From contig CAWFLT010000001.1 of NCBI GenBank assembly GCA_963816795.1, positions 186,001 through 250,000 of the forward strand: 64,000 nucleotides of DNA, given 5' to 3'. Source of the DNA: CAWFLT01 sp963816795. Its GTDB lineage: Bacteria; Acidobacteriota; Vicinamibacteria; Vicinamibacterales; SCN-69-37. Within the stretch, counting starts at the first letter, position 1. Each line of letters starts with the position of its first letter. This document shows, piece after piece, positions 11,026 to 21,814 of the stretch. A program made the position numbers and the translations under genes. The notes below the pieces were generated by a model, which did not search any database, had not been told where the DNA came from, and was given only the letters and a program-made list of their open reading frames with translations.

Positions 11026-11773
11026 CTACGCAAACACGACGACCAGCGGGGCGTGATCGCTCGTCCCGAATTCGCGCCGCGAAACGGACGACATCGCCCG
11101 TCCGGCCTGCCCCGTGCTCGCCAGCACGTAGTCGATGCGCCAGCCGATGTTTCGCTGCCGGAGATTCCGCCAGGGCGCCCACCAGGTGAACAGCTCGTTG
11201 TTGTCCGGATCGAGCGCGCGGCCGACGTCGACCAGGCCCGCGTCGAGCAACCGGGCGAACAGCTCGCGCTCCTCGGGGCGAGTGCCGATCTGATTCGGTT
11301 TCCGCTCCTTCGGATGCACGTCTCGCTCCTCGCGGGCGACGTTCAGATCGCCACAGATCAATAGCGTCCGTCCGGTCCCAATCGTTTCAGTCGCCCACGC
11401 GGCGAACGCCGTCAAAGAACCGGAGCTTGGCCTCGTAGTCCTTGCCTCCATTCGGGACGTAAACGGACGCCACCTGGATAGCGCCCAGGTCGGCGACGAC
11501 GACGCGATGCTCCATATCGAAAGACGGATGAGTGAAGGCCGGCCGTTCCGTGAAAAAACTGTGACGGACGAGCAGCGCGACGCCGGAATAGCCGCCGGCG
11601 CCGTGCCAGAACGTCCAGTGATCGGTCGCCGCAACGAGCAGCTCGGGCACCTGATCCGGGGCCGCCTTGATCTCCTGCAGGCAGACGATGTCCGGGCATT
11701 CCTCGGCGAGCAGCGCATCGAGTTGCGCGTGCCGCGCGCGGATGCCGTTGACGTTCCAGGTGATGATCTTCAC
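11026..11773 (-). CDS. xth: Exodeoxyribonuclease III (frameshifted)
   Basis: A cytosolic AP endonuclease / 3'-5' exonuclease of base-excision repair. Family motifs are in order: KIITWNVNGIRARH, CLQEIKA, YVPNGG, GDLNVA, RIDYV and the catalytic SDHAP near the end. The length of about 248 residues fits. The GTG start is chosen because MKIITWNVNG is the normal N-terminus of the family. One extra base near 11408 separates LRFFDG from FAAWATETIGTG. It starts 5 bp after the stop of the upstream aminotransferase, so the two are probably cotranscribed. Confidence 0.9.
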
Positions 11774-11778
11774 GATGG

Positions 11779-12948
11779 TCAGGCCAGTTGCTGCAATCCG
11801 CGGGTCAGCCGCGCGATGCCCTCGTGCACGGTGCTCGGCTCGAGCGCGCCGTACGAGATTCGCAGGTAGCAGCCGCCCGTCGCGCCGAACGCGGCGCCCG
11901 GGATCGCCGCGACCCGATGCTCGCGAATCAGCCGTTCGACCATCGTCATCGAATCGAGCGGCGTGTGCACGCGTGACGAAATAGTAGAACGCGCCAGTCG
12001 GACGCCGGCGTGTCGCAGGGGACGCCGGGTCGCGAAGCGCCTCGAAAATGCGCCGCCGCATCCGGTCGAGGCCGCCAAGCGCCGCGCGCGCGTAGGCGGC
12101 GCCGACACGCACGCGCCGCGAGCGCCGCCTGCTGCGACACCGCCGGCGCACAGATCAGGATCGTGTCCTGAATCTTGTTCACGGCTGCCCAGAGCGCGTC
12201 GGGAATCACCATGTAGCCGATGCGCCAGCTCGCCATCCCGTAGGCCTTCGACAGCGAGTACAGCGAGATCGTGTGCGCGGCGGCGTCGCTCGATCGATCC
12301 CGGCGAGAAATGGCGCGTGTCGCCGTAGGTGAAGTACTCGTACGCCTCGTCGTGAATGTGAAAGATGCCGCGCGCGCGACACAGCGCGTTCACCGCGCGC
12401 AGCGCCGGCTCCGGATAGACGGCGCCGGTCGGGTTGTTCGGCGACACCGTGACGACCGCGCGCGTCCGCGGCGTGATCGCCCGGGCAATCGCGTCCAGAT
12501 CGAGCTGGTAACTCCGCGCGTCGTCGGCACCAGCACCGGCTTGCGCGCCGGCCATCACGATCGCCATCTCGTGATTGAAGTAGAACGGCACCGGCAGGAT
12601 GATCTCGTCGCCGGGATCGGTGATCGCGAGCACCGCGTTCATGAACGCCAGGTTGCCGCCGGCCGTGACGACGACGCGGCTCGCCGGACGGACCGCGATG
12701 CCGTTCTCGCGCGCGAGCTTCTCCTCGAGCGCGTCGACGAGATCCGGCAGACCTTCGACCGGTCCGTAGCGGTGGTCGGCGGTCGCGCCGCCAAACGCGT
12801 GCGCCGCCGCGATCGCTTCCGGCGGCGGACCGTACGACACGACGCCCTGACCGAGCGAGATGGTGCCGGGCGTCTCGGCAATCCAGCGACTGACGACCGG
12901 GATGACCGGCGTCTGGACAGCGGCCAGGCGCCGCGACTCGCCGATCAT
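11779..12948 (-). CDS. Class I/II PLP-dependent aminotransferase (three frameshifts)
   Basis: An aspartate-aminotransferase-fold enzyme. The cofactor-phosphate region VVTAGGNLAFM, the SPNNPTGAVYP loop, HDEAYEYF and the PLP-lysine motif SLSKAYGMASWRIGY are all recoverable. Reading through needs three +1 steps: near 12295 (before AAAHTISLYSLSKAYG), near 12115 (before RVGAAYARAALGGLD) and near 11972 (before VHTPLDSM). The ATG overlaps the stop of the TolB-like gene as ATGA. The substrate cannot be assigned. With three breaks in 1.17 kb it is either a pseudogene or a poorly corrected stretch of assembly. Confidence 0.82.
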   Translation of the reverse strand: MIGESRRLAAVQTPVIPVVSRWIAETPGTISLGQGVVSYGPPPEAIAAAHAFGGATADHRYGPVEGLPDLVDALEEKLARENGIAVRPASRVVVTAGGNLAFMNAVLAITDPGDEIILPVPFYFNHEMAIVMAGAQAGAGADDARSYQLDLDAIARAITPRTRAVVTVSPNNPTGAVYPEPALRAVNALCRARGIFHIHDEAYEYFTYGDTRHFSPGSIERRRRAHDLAVLAVEGLRDGELAHRLHGDSRRALGSREQDSGHDPDLCAGGVAAGGARGACVSAPPTRARRLAASTGCGGAFSRRFATRRPLRHAGVRLARSTISSRVHTPLDSMTMVERLIREHRVAAIPGAAFGATGGCYLRISYGALEPSTVHEGIARLTRGLQQLA

Positions 12949-13845
12949 TTCGCGCGCGGCTCGGCGACGATGACGATGCCGGGCGCCTTCCCTGGCAGTT
13001 CCGGCGGGGTAGGTCGCGAGCCGCGTGATCGCGCCCACGTGCGCGGACAGGTCACCGACCTCGCGCCAGCCGTCAGCGGCCGACCAGTCGAAGATCTTCG
13101 ACCCGCTCGCCATCAGCAGTCGGCCGGACGGGTCCCACGCGCAATCCTGCCCTTTCGGATCGACCGTTTCGACCAGGGTCTTGATCTCGCGCGTCTTCGG
13201 ATCGAATTCCTTGATCAGCCAGCGTTCGCCCGCCGGCTGGCTGACATAACTGATTGTCCCGGTTCCCGGACGCCGATGGAGCGACCGGCCGATGCGCGAG
13301 TCGATCACCTCCGCCTTGCCGGTCGTCGTGTCGGCGAGCTGCAGGGTGCTCGGCTGCCCCTGCCCGCCGAGGACGAACAGCGCGAGATGCGTCGCGTCGA
13401 TCCACACGTGGTAACCGACTGGTTTGACGTTCTCGAGCACGAGGCGCGGATTCGTGCCGTCCAGATCGAATCGCCAGAGCCGCTGCGTCCCATCGGCTTC
13501 GGTGCGAATGACCGAGAACGACTTGCCGTCCGGCGTCACGAGCGGCGAGTACTCGCCCTCACTCGTGTGCGTGAGCTGCGTCACCGACTTCGCGGCGAAG
13601 TCGTAGCGGTAGATATCCGTCTGCTTGCCGTCCCGATTGGAGGTGAACAAGATGCCGGAGCCGTCAGGCAGAAAGCTCGGCTGATTGTCGTAGCCAGGGC
13701 TGTTGCTGATGTTGACCACCGCGCCGACGACGGTTTTTGCTTTGTCGAAACTCCAGGCGACCAGGTAAATCTCGGTCGCCGGCGGTTGTTGCTGGACGCC
13801 TGACAGTGCGCCAGCAGAGACTAACACACGCACTACGCACTGCAC
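12945..13845 (-). CDS. TolB-like beta-propeller protein (frameshifted at 3' end)
   Basis: A secreted protein of about 300 residues with WD40/PD40 beta-propeller repeats, recognised by the repeated blades DGSGILFTSNRDGKQTDIY, DGKSFSVIRTEADGTQRLW and DPSGRLLMASGSKI. Such domains usually bind other proteins or peptidoglycan-associated partners; no enzymatic motif is visible. The N-terminus (GTG start) has only a weak signal-like segment, so the true start may be disturbed. An extra base near 13004 shifts the last 20 codons; the corrected frame ends GIVIVAEPRAK and its TGA overlaps the aminotransferase ATG, which supports the correction. Confidence 0.7.
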
Positions 13846-13909
13846 CTCGCAGATCGCGGCTCACGCCCGGCAGCGCTCGCACGTACGCACCGCGCACTCA
13901 GCACCTGCA

Positions 13910-14661
13910 CTAGCACCTGGCACCCGAAGTCAGAGCATACAGTGCCACCGCGGCGGCGGTGGCGACGTTGAGCGAGTCGAGCGCCGGGCGCCATCGGAAT
14001 GCGGACTCGGCGGTCGACGGCGGCGAGCGCGGCCGGCGACAGACCCTCACCCTCGGATCCGAGGAGCAGCGCGACACGCGCGCGGCCGAGCGAGGCCGCG
14101 ACCGCCGGCAGCGGCTCGGCCGACGCCTCTGGCGTCAGCGCCACCAGCGTGTAGCCGGCGGCGCGCAGCTCCCACAGCATGTCGGGCCACGGCGATGCCT
14201 CAGCGAACGGAAGCGCCAGGACGGCCGCCATGGAAGTGCGGACCGTCTTTCGATACAACGGGTCCGCGCACGCCGGTCCGATGAGCATCGCACGCGCGCC
14301 GAAACCGAGCGCCGATCGAAAAATGCTGCCGAGGTTGTCGGGATCGCGGACGGATTCGAGCGACGACGATCGGCGCCGCGCTTTCACCGGGCAGATTCAA
14401 CGCGCGCCAATGGGGAGTCTCCGGCCGCTCCGCATAGCCCAGGCACCCTTGATGAAACTTGAAACCGCCGATGCGATCGAGCTCCGCCTGATCGAGGATG
14501 CGGACCTCGGGACGCCGTGCCGGATCGGCGCGCGCCAGATCGTCGCGCAGCGCCGCCTCGGCGACCGGCGTCAGCAGCAGTTCGCGGAGCCGCCATTGGG
14601 GAAGGGAGAGCAACCGCCTGACGACATAGCGGCCCTCGGCGACGAACAGCGGACGGGCCAC
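13910..14661 (-). CDS. TrmH/SpoU-family RNA 2'-O-methyltransferase (two frameshifts)
   Basis: A SPOUT-fold methyltransferase that modifies rRNA or tRNA ribose. The N-terminal substrate-binding segment (MARPLFVAEGRYVVRRLL) is followed by the three SpoU motifs: ESVRDPDNLGSIFRSA, LLLGSEGEGLS and RIPMAP...LDSLNVATAAAV, the last restored only after frame correction. Extra bases lie near 14385 and 13985. The corrected end is the TAG at 13910-13912. The GTG start directly abuts the stop of the GNAT gene, so translation is probably coupled. The RNA target is not predictable. Confidence 0.82.
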
Positions 14662-15252
14662 CTACACCCTCGTCAGCTGCCGCCGGCTGCGGTGCGCATC
14701 GAGGACGGACGGGCCGAGGCGCTTGCTCATGTAGACCTTGGACTCGAGCGGATCTGATCCGGCGCGTTCGAGCTTGATGACGTCGAACTGCAGGCTGTCG
14801 AGGGTGCCGCGCATGTCGTAGTAGCGGTTCTTGGTCTTGACGATCACCTCGTCGTAGCCGGCCGCGATGGCCCACACTTCCTGCTCTTCGGTGACGGCGC
14901 GGAAGTGACCCTGGCCCCGCCAATCCATACGCGTCGCGCCCAGCCAGTTGTAGAGGATCTTGCGCCCCGAGAACTCCACGACGTCGCGGAGGCGGTCGAC
15001 CAGGTCGGCCAGCTTGGGATCCGTCTCGTGCTCGCGCAGTTCGTGCGACACCTTGTACGACACGGGCACGACCGCCGACGCATCGTCGGGCAGCGGCGCC
15101 TCGGCCATCAGGATCTGGAACTCGCGGCCCTCGAGCCGCTGGATGATCTCAGCCGCCATCTTTCGCTCGGGAAACTCGCTGAAGAACTCCTCGATGAACC
15201 CGATCTCGAGCGCACCTTGCTGTAGTGGATATTCCCGAATCAGATAGTTCAC
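14662..15252 (-). CDS. GNAT-family N-acetyltransferase-like protein
   Basis: A 196-residue protein whose C-terminal half (GQGHFRAVTEEQEVWAIAAG, then YDEVIVKTKNRYYDMRG and FDVIKLER) resembles the acetyl-CoA binding core of GNAT acetyltransferases. It is intact, starts at an ATG and ends exactly where the RNA methyltransferase begins. Substrate unknown; by context a role in RNA or ribosome modification is possible but unproved. Confidence 0.6.
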   Translation of the reverse strand: MNYLIREYPLQQGALEIGFIEEFFSEFPERKMAAEIIQRLEGREFQILMAEAPLPDDASAVVPVSYKVSHELREHETDPKLADLVDRLRDVVEFSGRKILYNWLGATRMDWRGQGHFRAVTEEQEVWAIAAGYDEVIVKTKNRYYDMRGTLDSLQFDVIKLERAGSDPLESKVYMSKRLGPSVLDAHRSRRQLTRV

Positions 15253-15340
15253 GAGGGGATTGTATGACGGCCGACTCGGAGACGGTCAGGCGAACCTGCG
15301 GAGACCCCGGCAACCCCCGGACCCCGGAACCCGAACTGCG

Positions 15341-17557
15341 TCAGTACCTGATCGCTACCGTCACCGACCCGTTGAAGCCCGGGGCGGGCACCCAGCGCGG
15401 ATCGGGACTGGCGTAGTAATCCTGATTGAGCAGGTTCCTGAGCTGACCGCGGATTTCGATCCGGCGGTTCGGTGTCCAGCTCGCGCCGAGATCGATGTTG
15501 GTGTGACCGGGGGCGTCAATTTCGCTCGGGCCGTGACGATTGTCGTCGGCGTAGACGGCGATGCGGCCGAAGGCCATGAAGGACTGCGAGAACGCCTTGC
15601 GAAGACCGAACGCGAGCGTGTCCGGCGAGATGTCATCGAGGTCGGCGTCGTCATCGAGCGCTTCGCCGCGGCCGACTTGCCCCGTCACGTCGAACCAGTA
15701 GCCGGCGCCGAAACTCGCCGACATTTCCGCTTCGAAACCGCGGATCTCCGCCTCGCCGCGGTTGCGGAACGCGAACGAATCGACCGGCGTCGTCGGATAG
15801 CGCTCGATCAGGTTCTTGATGCGGTAGTTGTAGAAGTAGCCGGCCGCGCGGAATCGAGTCGTCGTGTAACGGGCACCCAGGTCGAACTGGAGGCTCGTCT
15901 CCGGCTCGAGATCCGGATTACCGGTAATGAAGCCGCGTCCGCTCGGACCGCGATAGAAGCGATCCGAGAGCGTCGGGTCGCGAAAGCCGCGGCTGACCTG
16001 CGCGACGAACGTCGTATTCGAGAACGGACCGGCGGTAATCGATCCGAAACCCGCGACGGCGCCGTTCGACACCGACCGATCGCCGAAGTAGCCGCCGCTG
16101 TTGTTGTTGCTCACGTAATCGAAGCGGACGCCGCCTGACGCAGAGAAGTGCGCGCCAAGCGGGCTCTCGCCCTGGAAGAAGAAGCCGGTATCGACCCGCT
16201 TCGCGGAGTCGATCGACAGGTTGTCGGTCTCGGACACGACGTTGCCGGCGAGATCGTACTGAATGAAGATGTCGTGCGCCTCGAGATCGAACCGGCCGTT
16301 CAGATCGAGACCGAACTCGAGCTTGCCCTGCTTGACCAGTTTGTTGCCGGTCGCGCGAATCTGGAAGTCCTTGGCGGAGATGTCGGCGCGCGTGATGTCC
16401 TGCGGGCGGGTCGGGGTCGGAATCCGATCCTGATCGGTACGCTGCTCGATCGTCCCGAAGTAGCCGGTGAGCGCGACGGCGTCGATGCCGCCGACGTTGG
16501 TCCGATCGTAGCCCATCGTGAAGCGATGCGAGTCCTCGAACGGATAGTAGAAGCGTACGGCGTTCGAGTTGTTGCGCGGCCGCTCGATGTCGCTGCCGAA
16601 GTCGCTTTCAAGCCCGACGCTGAACTGCCCGGCGCCAGCGCGGTGTTCACCACGAATCAGGAACCCGCTGTCTTCCCAGCCGGAATTGAGGACTTCGCCA
16701 TCCGGGCCGTCGTAGTCTTCCGCGTTGCGGCCGTGCAGCGAAAACAGCACGCCGCCCTGACTGAAACCTTTGCTGATCGTGCCTTCGCCGCGCTGCTCCG
16801 GCACGCCGGCGCCGAGCGTCAGCGATCCACCGAACTGCGTGCCCGCGCGCGGTGGACGCTTCGTTCTCACGGAAATGACGCCGCCGAACGAGTCGGACCC
16901 GTAGGCGACTGACCCCGGACCGCGCGCGACGTCGATGCCCTCGACGACCGCCGGATCCATGAACGTCGCGCTGGGACCGACGCGACGCTCGGACGTGACG
17001 CGGCTCCCGTCGATCAAGATCAAGGTGCGCCCACGCGCGAGACCGCGAATCGCCGGCACGGCGGCCTGGCCTTCGGAGACCTGATTGACGCCCGGCACGA
17101 TTTCGACCGCGCCCATCAAGTTGCCCGGTACGCGAAGCGCGATATCCCGCGACGACAGAACCGTCAGCGCCGCACCCGGAGACGCCTCGATGCTCGGCGC
17201 GACGCCCGTCGTGACGGTGACTTCTTCGTTCACCGCCGCATCGACGGTCAATGTCAGGAGGCCGTTGTTCAGCTTCTCGACCAGCACCGGCTTGGCCAGT
17301 TGACCGCCTGGCAGGATGACGATCACGGTGAACGGCGGCCGGGGTTCCGGCGTGAGCGCAAACTTACCTTCGGCATCGGTCGTGGCTGTGACGGTCGCCC
17401 CGACGACGGTAATGGTCGCGCCGGCAATCGGCGCATTCGTTCCGCGACTGACGAGCTTGCCGTCGAGCGCTTCGGCGGCCGTGGCCGAACCGATGAGGAG
17501 CAGCCCGGCCGCCAGAACCGAGTGGAGGCCGGACAGAACATGACCTTTCAGACGCAT
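15341..17557 (-). CDS. TonB-dependent outer-membrane receptor
   Basis: A 738-residue outer-membrane transporter. A signal peptide (LAAGLLLIGSATAAEA) is followed by a carboxypeptidase-regulatory-like beta-sandwich (about 30-100), then the plug domain with RGLARGRTLILIDGSRV and VARGPGSVAYGSDSFGG, then a 22-strand-type barrel ending in the terminal aromatic SVTVAIRY expected for BAM recognition. The N-terminal sandwich is typical of Acidobacteriota and Bacteroidota receptors. No adjacent ligand-specific gene identifies the substrate; glucan-processing malQ lies upstream. The gene is completely intact, unlike its neighbours. Confidence 0.93.
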   Translation of the reverse strand: MRLKGHVLSGLHSVLAAGLLLIGSATAAEALDGKLVSRGTNAPIAGATITVVGATVTATTDAEGKFALTPEPRPPFTVIVILPGGQLAKPVLVEKLNNGLLTLTVDAAVNEEVTVTTGVAPSIEASPGAALTVLSSRDIALRVPGNLMGAVEIVPGVNQVSEGQAAVPAIRGLARGRTLILIDGSRVTSERRVGPSATFMDPAVVEGIDVARGPGSVAYGSDSFGGVISVRTKRPPRAGTQFGGSLTLGAGVPEQRGEGTISKGFSQGGVLFSLHGRNAEDYDGPDGEVLNSGWEDSGFLIRGEHRAGAGQFSVGLESDFGSDIERPRNNSNAVRFYYPFEDSHRFTMGYDRTNVGGIDAVALTGYFGTIEQRTDQDRIPTPTRPQDITRADISAKDFQIRATGNKLVKQGKLEFGLDLNGRFDLEAHDIFIQYDLAGNVVSETDNLSIDSAKRVDTGFFFQGESPLGAHFSASGGVRFDYVSNNNSGGYFGDRSVSNGAVAGFGSITAGPFSNTTFVAQVSRGFRDPTLSDRFYRGPSGRGFITGNPDLEPETSLQFDLGARYTTTRFRAAGYFYNYRIKNLIERYPTTPVDSFAFRNRGEAEIRGFEAEMSASFGAGYWFDVTGQVGRGEALDDDADLDDISPDTLAFGLRKAFSQSFMAFGRIAVYADDNRHGPSEIDAPGHTNIDLGASWTPNRRIEIRGQLRNLLNQDYYASPDPRWVPAPGFNGSVTVAIRY

Positions 17558-17604
17558 CGTCCGCTAAGTCTAGAAGGCGGTCCTCTCCTACTACCAGTCG
17601 TAGA

Positions 17605-17636
17605 AGCAGCCGCGCTGGCGGCTCGCAGTTCGAGCC
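17605..17636 (-). repeat. REP-like palindrome, copy 2
   Basis: GCGGCTCGCAGTTCGAGCCG followed by CCCTACG, i.e. the CGTAGGG-headed palindrome in reverse orientation. It sits in the 97-bp gap between the TonB receptor start and the malQ stop and shares head and arms with the copies at 6127, 33672 and inside the formate dehydrogenase gene. Confidence 0.65.
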
Positions 17637-17654
17637 GCCCTACGTACGGTGACT

Positions 17655-19223
17655 CTACGCCCGCCCGTATCTCTGGCCGAGCGCCAGTGTCAGGGCCTGG
17701 ACTGCCCGCGCCTCCGGCACATCGTCCAGCCGATTGACCGGCCACGGCAGGCGCCACGTCCAGTTACGATCGGTCACGGTCGCGGGCGTGTTGATACGGT
17801 CACGCCATCCGAACACGTCCTGAATCGGCACGAGCAGTTCGATCGAACCCGCTCCCCAGACCGTCTCGAGCATCGCGTCGCGCAGCGCGGCGTCCCACGG
17901 GCCCTCGAGGTTCGTCAGGCCGGCCGCACGCATCGACGGTAACGCGATGAACGCGGCGCGGTCCGCCGGCGCGCGCCTCGTCCCACCAGTCGGCCATCGG
18001 CTCGGTGTCGTGCGTACCGGTCATCGCGACCGAGACCGGCGGGTAAGTCCACCGGGTCGACAAACGGCTGGCCTGGCAGCGTCCCACGCTCGCTCCCAGC
18101 GCAGCACCTTGCAGCCGGCGACGTTCAGGCGCGCGAGCGAGGCGCGCAGGAAATCAGGCACGACGCCCAGATCCTCGCCGAGGATGCCGGCGCCGGACGC
18201 GATGATCAATCGCATGATGTGCTCGCCTTGTCTGATCTGATCGGCCTCGTGCGGCGGCGAAAAAAATGGCGGCCCGGCCGGAGGCCGGCCGTAGGTGCGA
18301 TAGAGACCGATGAGGTGGTCGACCCGATACCCATCGTAAAGCGCGGCCATCCTTGCTGCGCGCTGCCGAACCCACGCGTAGTCCGAGGTCGCGATCGCCT
18401 CCCAGTTCGGCGTCGGCAGCCCCCAGTCCTGGCCGGTCGCGCTGAACGCGTCCGGCGGCACCCCGAGGGAGACGTCGAGCCAGAACTCACTCGGACGCGC
18501 CCACACCTCGGCACTCGCCGCGCCGACCATGAACGGCAGATCGCCGACGACGGTCACCCCGGCCGCGCGCGCCTCGGCGCGTGCCGCCTGCCACTGCGAC
18601 TCGGCAATCCACTGCAGGTACTGCTGCCGCAGGACTTCCGTGCCACCGTGCCGCCGCGCCTCGTCGAGCGCCGACGGAAGGCGATCGCGGATCGGCGCCG
18701 GCCAGTCGCGCCAGAACCACTGCCCGGTTCTCGTGGCGATGGCGCGATAGAGCGCGTAGTCATCGAGCCACCAGCGCTCTCGCGCGATATAGGCGGCAAG
18801 CTCCGCGGCGCGGACCGAGCGGTGTCCCCATTCCTCGTCGAGAAAGCGCTGGAACGCCAGCGCCAGGGCCTCGCGTTTTACTCGGCGAATCTCGGGATAG
18901 CGCACCGCCGGAGACGCGCGTGCCGCGTCGAGCGCGGTGCGTGCGTCGCTCGAGAGCGCGGCGACGCCGCCGGCGCGCCGGAAGTCCTCCATCGCGTCGG
19001 GCGCGATGTAGATGGGATCGATCGCCATCGTCGACGTCGCGGAGTACGGCGACGTCTCGCCCTCGGGAACGGTGCCGATCGGCAGGATCATGACGCGCGA
19101 ATAGCCACCCCGAGCCATCCATCGTGCCAACGGCACGATGTCCGGCAGCTCGCCCAACCCCCAGCTCGAGGTCGAAGCCGCGGAGAACAGCGGCAGCATC
19201 AGACCGGCGTGTCGTGACGTCAT
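17655..19223 (-). CDS. malQ: 4-alpha-glucanotransferase (three frameshifts)
   Basis: A GH77 amylomaltase that disproportionates malto-oligosaccharides in the cytoplasm. Visible motifs: GLGELPDI, LPIGTVPEGETSPYSA, the nucleophile region YDGYRVDHLIGLYRTYG, the acid/base ILGEDLGVVPDF, and TGTHDTEPMADWW. The length of about 521 residues fits. The 3' third needs three +1 corrections: near 18076 (before TLPGQPFVDPVDLP), near 18038 (before PVSVAMTG) and near 17967 (before DRAAFIALPSM). The ATG overlaps the upstream aminotransferase stop (ATGA). Confidence 0.9.
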
Positions 19224-20392
19224 GCCACTTCCCCAACACTGCGGCGGAGCACGCGACGGAGGCCCTCGTCGAACGCCGCCGGCTCAGTCAGGAGACTGAC
19301 GACGAGAAACGCCTCGTCGGCAAAATCGAAGAAGTATCCGGGATGCACGACCACGCGATCGGCTTCGAGGAGCTTCAGCACGAGGCTCTCCTCCGGCGCA
19401 GTCGCCGGCACCCGCAAGACGGCGGACCAGCCGCCCTCCGGCTCGAGCAGCGACACCGGCGGACACGCGGACACGGCCTCGTCGAGCGCCTGCAGATTGC
19501 GCGCGAGACGCTCGGCAATCGTGGCGCGGATCACGCGCCCCTTGTCGATCAAATCGGACGCCGCGACCTGGACCGGCGTCGAGACGGAGAGGTAGGTGTC
19601 GCAGATGATCTCGAGCCGCGCAAGCGCATCGGCTCGCTCGGGCGCCGGCCCGCCGACGACGATCCAGCCGAGCTTGACCTGCGGCAGCCCGGCGGACTTC
19701 GACAGGCCGCCGAGCACGAACGTCAGCGCGCGTGTTTCGCCCACGAGCGACGTCGCGTCCGGACGGCGCCGGAGCGGATAGTCGGCAAAGACCTCGTCGG
19801 ACACGAGCGCGACCCCTCGAGCTCGCGCGAGCGTGACGATCCATTCGCGGTCGTCCGCACGCAGCATCGAGCCCGTCGGATTGTTGGGATTGACGAGGAG
19901 CACCGCACGCACGTCGGAGGTGAGTCCCCGCTCGACGCTGTCACGATCGATGGACCACACGCCGTGATAGTCGAGACGATACGGCCGCGAGACGACCCCT
20001 TCGAGGCGGCCGAGCAGATCGAACAGCGGATAGCTCGGCTGCGGGACGAGCACGGCGTCGCCCGGGTCGGCGAGCAGCTTGAACAGGAGGCTATACGCCT
20101 CGCTCGTGCTCGCCGTCAGGACGACGTCGTCCGCCATCACGGGCCGGTGCGCGGTGGCATACGTGGCCGCCACGGCCGCGCGCGCCTCCGGTTCCCCCAA
20201 CGGCTCCGGCCGATATTCGCGGCCGCGCGGGCGGTCGAGGGACGAAAGCAGGGCGGGCGGGTACGAGATGCCGGCCGCCGTCGGATTGGTGACGGTCAGA
20301 TCGAAGAGGATGGATCCCGACGCACGGAGCGCCGCCGTGGTCCGGGCAAGCGCAGTGGGCGTGAGCACGGACGGCAATCGGCTCGAAAACAT
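19220..20392 (-). CDS. Class I/II pyridoxal-phosphate aminotransferase
   Basis: A 390-residue intact fold-type I aminotransferase. It shows FDLTVTNPTAAG, VLTASTSEAYSLLF (cofactor-phosphate loop), LLVNPNNPTGSML, LVSDEVFADYPL and the PLP-lysine motif GGLSKSAGLPQVKLGWI. This type is often annotated as alanine or aspartate transaminase; the substrate is not fixed by sequence. It is translationally coupled to malQ downstream by ATGA overlap. Only 41 bp separate its start from the divergent M16 protease start, so the two promoters must overlap. Confidence 0.85.
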   Translation of the reverse strand: MFSSRLPSVLTPTALARTTAALRASGSILFDLTVTNPTAAGISYPPALLSSLDRPRGREYRPEPLGEPEARAAVAATYATAHRPVMADDVVLTASTSEAYSLLFKLLADPGDAVLVPQPSYPLFDLLGRLEGVVSRPYRLDYHGVWSIDRDSVERGLTSDVRAVLLVNPNNPTGSMLRADDREWIVTLARARGVALVSDEVFADYPLRRRPDATSLVGETRALTFVLGGLSKSAGLPQVKLGWIVVGGPAPERADALARLEIICDTYLSVSTPVQVAASDLIDKGRVIRATIAERLARNLQALDEAVSACPPVSLLEPEGGWSAVLRVPATAPEESLVLKLLEADRVVVHPGYFFDFADEAFLVVSLLTEPAAFDEGLRRVLRRSVGEVA

Positions 20393-20433
20393 GCGTCGAA
20401 CGTTCAGCTTAGACTAGGCGAAGGAGATCCCGC

Positions 20434-21814
20434 ATGACCGTCCGACGATTCGCCATCGCTGCCCTGGCCGCTGCGCTCGCGATTGTGCCGGCCTCGGCCC
20501 AACAGGCCGCTCCGGCCGCGAAGCTCGCCGTTCCATTCACGATGTTCAAACTGCCGAACGGTTTGACAGTGATCCTGCACGAAGATCACAGCGTGCCGAC
20601 GGTGGCCGTCAACGTCTGGTACCACGTCGGGTCCGGACGCGAGAGGCCCGGGCGCACCGGGTTCGCGCACCTGTTCGAACATCTGATGTTCGAGGGGTCG
20701 AAGAACGTCAAGGAAGGCGAGTTCGACACCCTGCTCGAGGCCGCCGGCGCCAACAACAACGGCTCGACGACGACGGATCGGACGAACTACTACGAGACGC
20801 TGCCCTCCAACGCGCTCGATCTGGCGCTCTTCCTGGAATCGGATCGGATGGGGTATCTGCTCGACGTCGTGACGCCGAAGCTCGTCGACGGCCAGCGCGA
20901 CGTCGTCAAGAACGAACGGCGGCAGAGCTACGAGAACGCGCCGTACGGGATGGCCAACATCCGCATGACCGAGCTGATGTATCCGAAGGATCATCCGTAT
21001 CACTGGCCGGTGATCGGCTACATGGAAGATCTGACGGCCGCGACGCATGAAGATGTGACCGAGTTCTTCAAGAAGTACTACGCGCCCGGCAACGCCAGCC
21101 TTGTCATCGCAGGTGACTTCAACACGGCCGAGGCGCGGAAGAAGGTCGAGTACTGGTTCCGCGACGTCAAGGCGGGCGCGCCCGTCGAGGCGGTGACCGT
21201 CCCGCCCGTCGCAGCTCGCCGGCGTCACCAGGGAGTCGATGACGGACCGGGTGCAGCTGCCGCGCCTGTATCTCTCGTGGCTCACGCCCGCGCTGTTCGC
21301 ACCAGGAGACGGAGAGCTCGACGTCGTGGCCAGCGTGCTGACGGGCGGTAAGAACTCTCGTCTCTACAAGCGGCTGGTGTACGACCTGCAACTCGCCCAG
21401 AACGTCAGCGCCAGCCAGGCCTCGGCGAAGTACGGATCGCGGTTCACGATCACGGTGACGGCGCGGCCGTCGGCGGAACCGGCGGCGAAGCTGCTCGAGC
21501 AGATCAAGACGATCGTCGACGAGGAGATCGAAAAGCTGCGGAACGCGCCGCCAGAAGCGCGCGAAGTGGACCGCGCGAAGAACGGCATCGAGTCGAGCTT
21601 TCTCAGCCAGATGGAAGTCGTCGCGTCCAAGGCCGACCAGTTGAACGCGTACTACTTCTCGACCGGCAACCCGGACTACTTCGCGAAGGACCTCGCGCGG
21701 TATCAGGCGATTGGCGTGAGCGACGTGCAGACCGCCGTGCGGCAGTGGCTGCCGGCGGACAAGCGGCTGGAGCTGACGGTGTTGCCGGAAGCGGCGAAGA
21801 AGGAGGAGAAATGA
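20434..21814 (+). CDS. M16-family zinc metalloprotease, catalytic member (frameshifted)
   Basis: An exported insulinase-type peptidase. The signal peptide MTVRRFAIAALAAALAIVPA ends near Ala22. The inverted zinc motif HLFEH is at residues 79-83 and the distal metal-ligand region NERRQSYENAPYG at about 158, so it should be active. A second inactive-type M16 repeat follows, as usual. AAGGAG is placed correctly upstream of the ATG. One extra base near 21222, before LAGVTRESMTDRVQ, changes the frame. It is followed by a non-catalytic M16 partner with ATGA overlap, the normal heterodimer arrangement. Confidence 0.88.

Noticed and set aside
12271..13803. Long plus-strand open frame opposite the aminotransferase and TolB genes
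   Set aside because: High-GC shadow of the minus-strand genes: Arg/Ala/Gly-rich, no domain, no ribosome-binding site, while the minus strand has clear conserved motifs.
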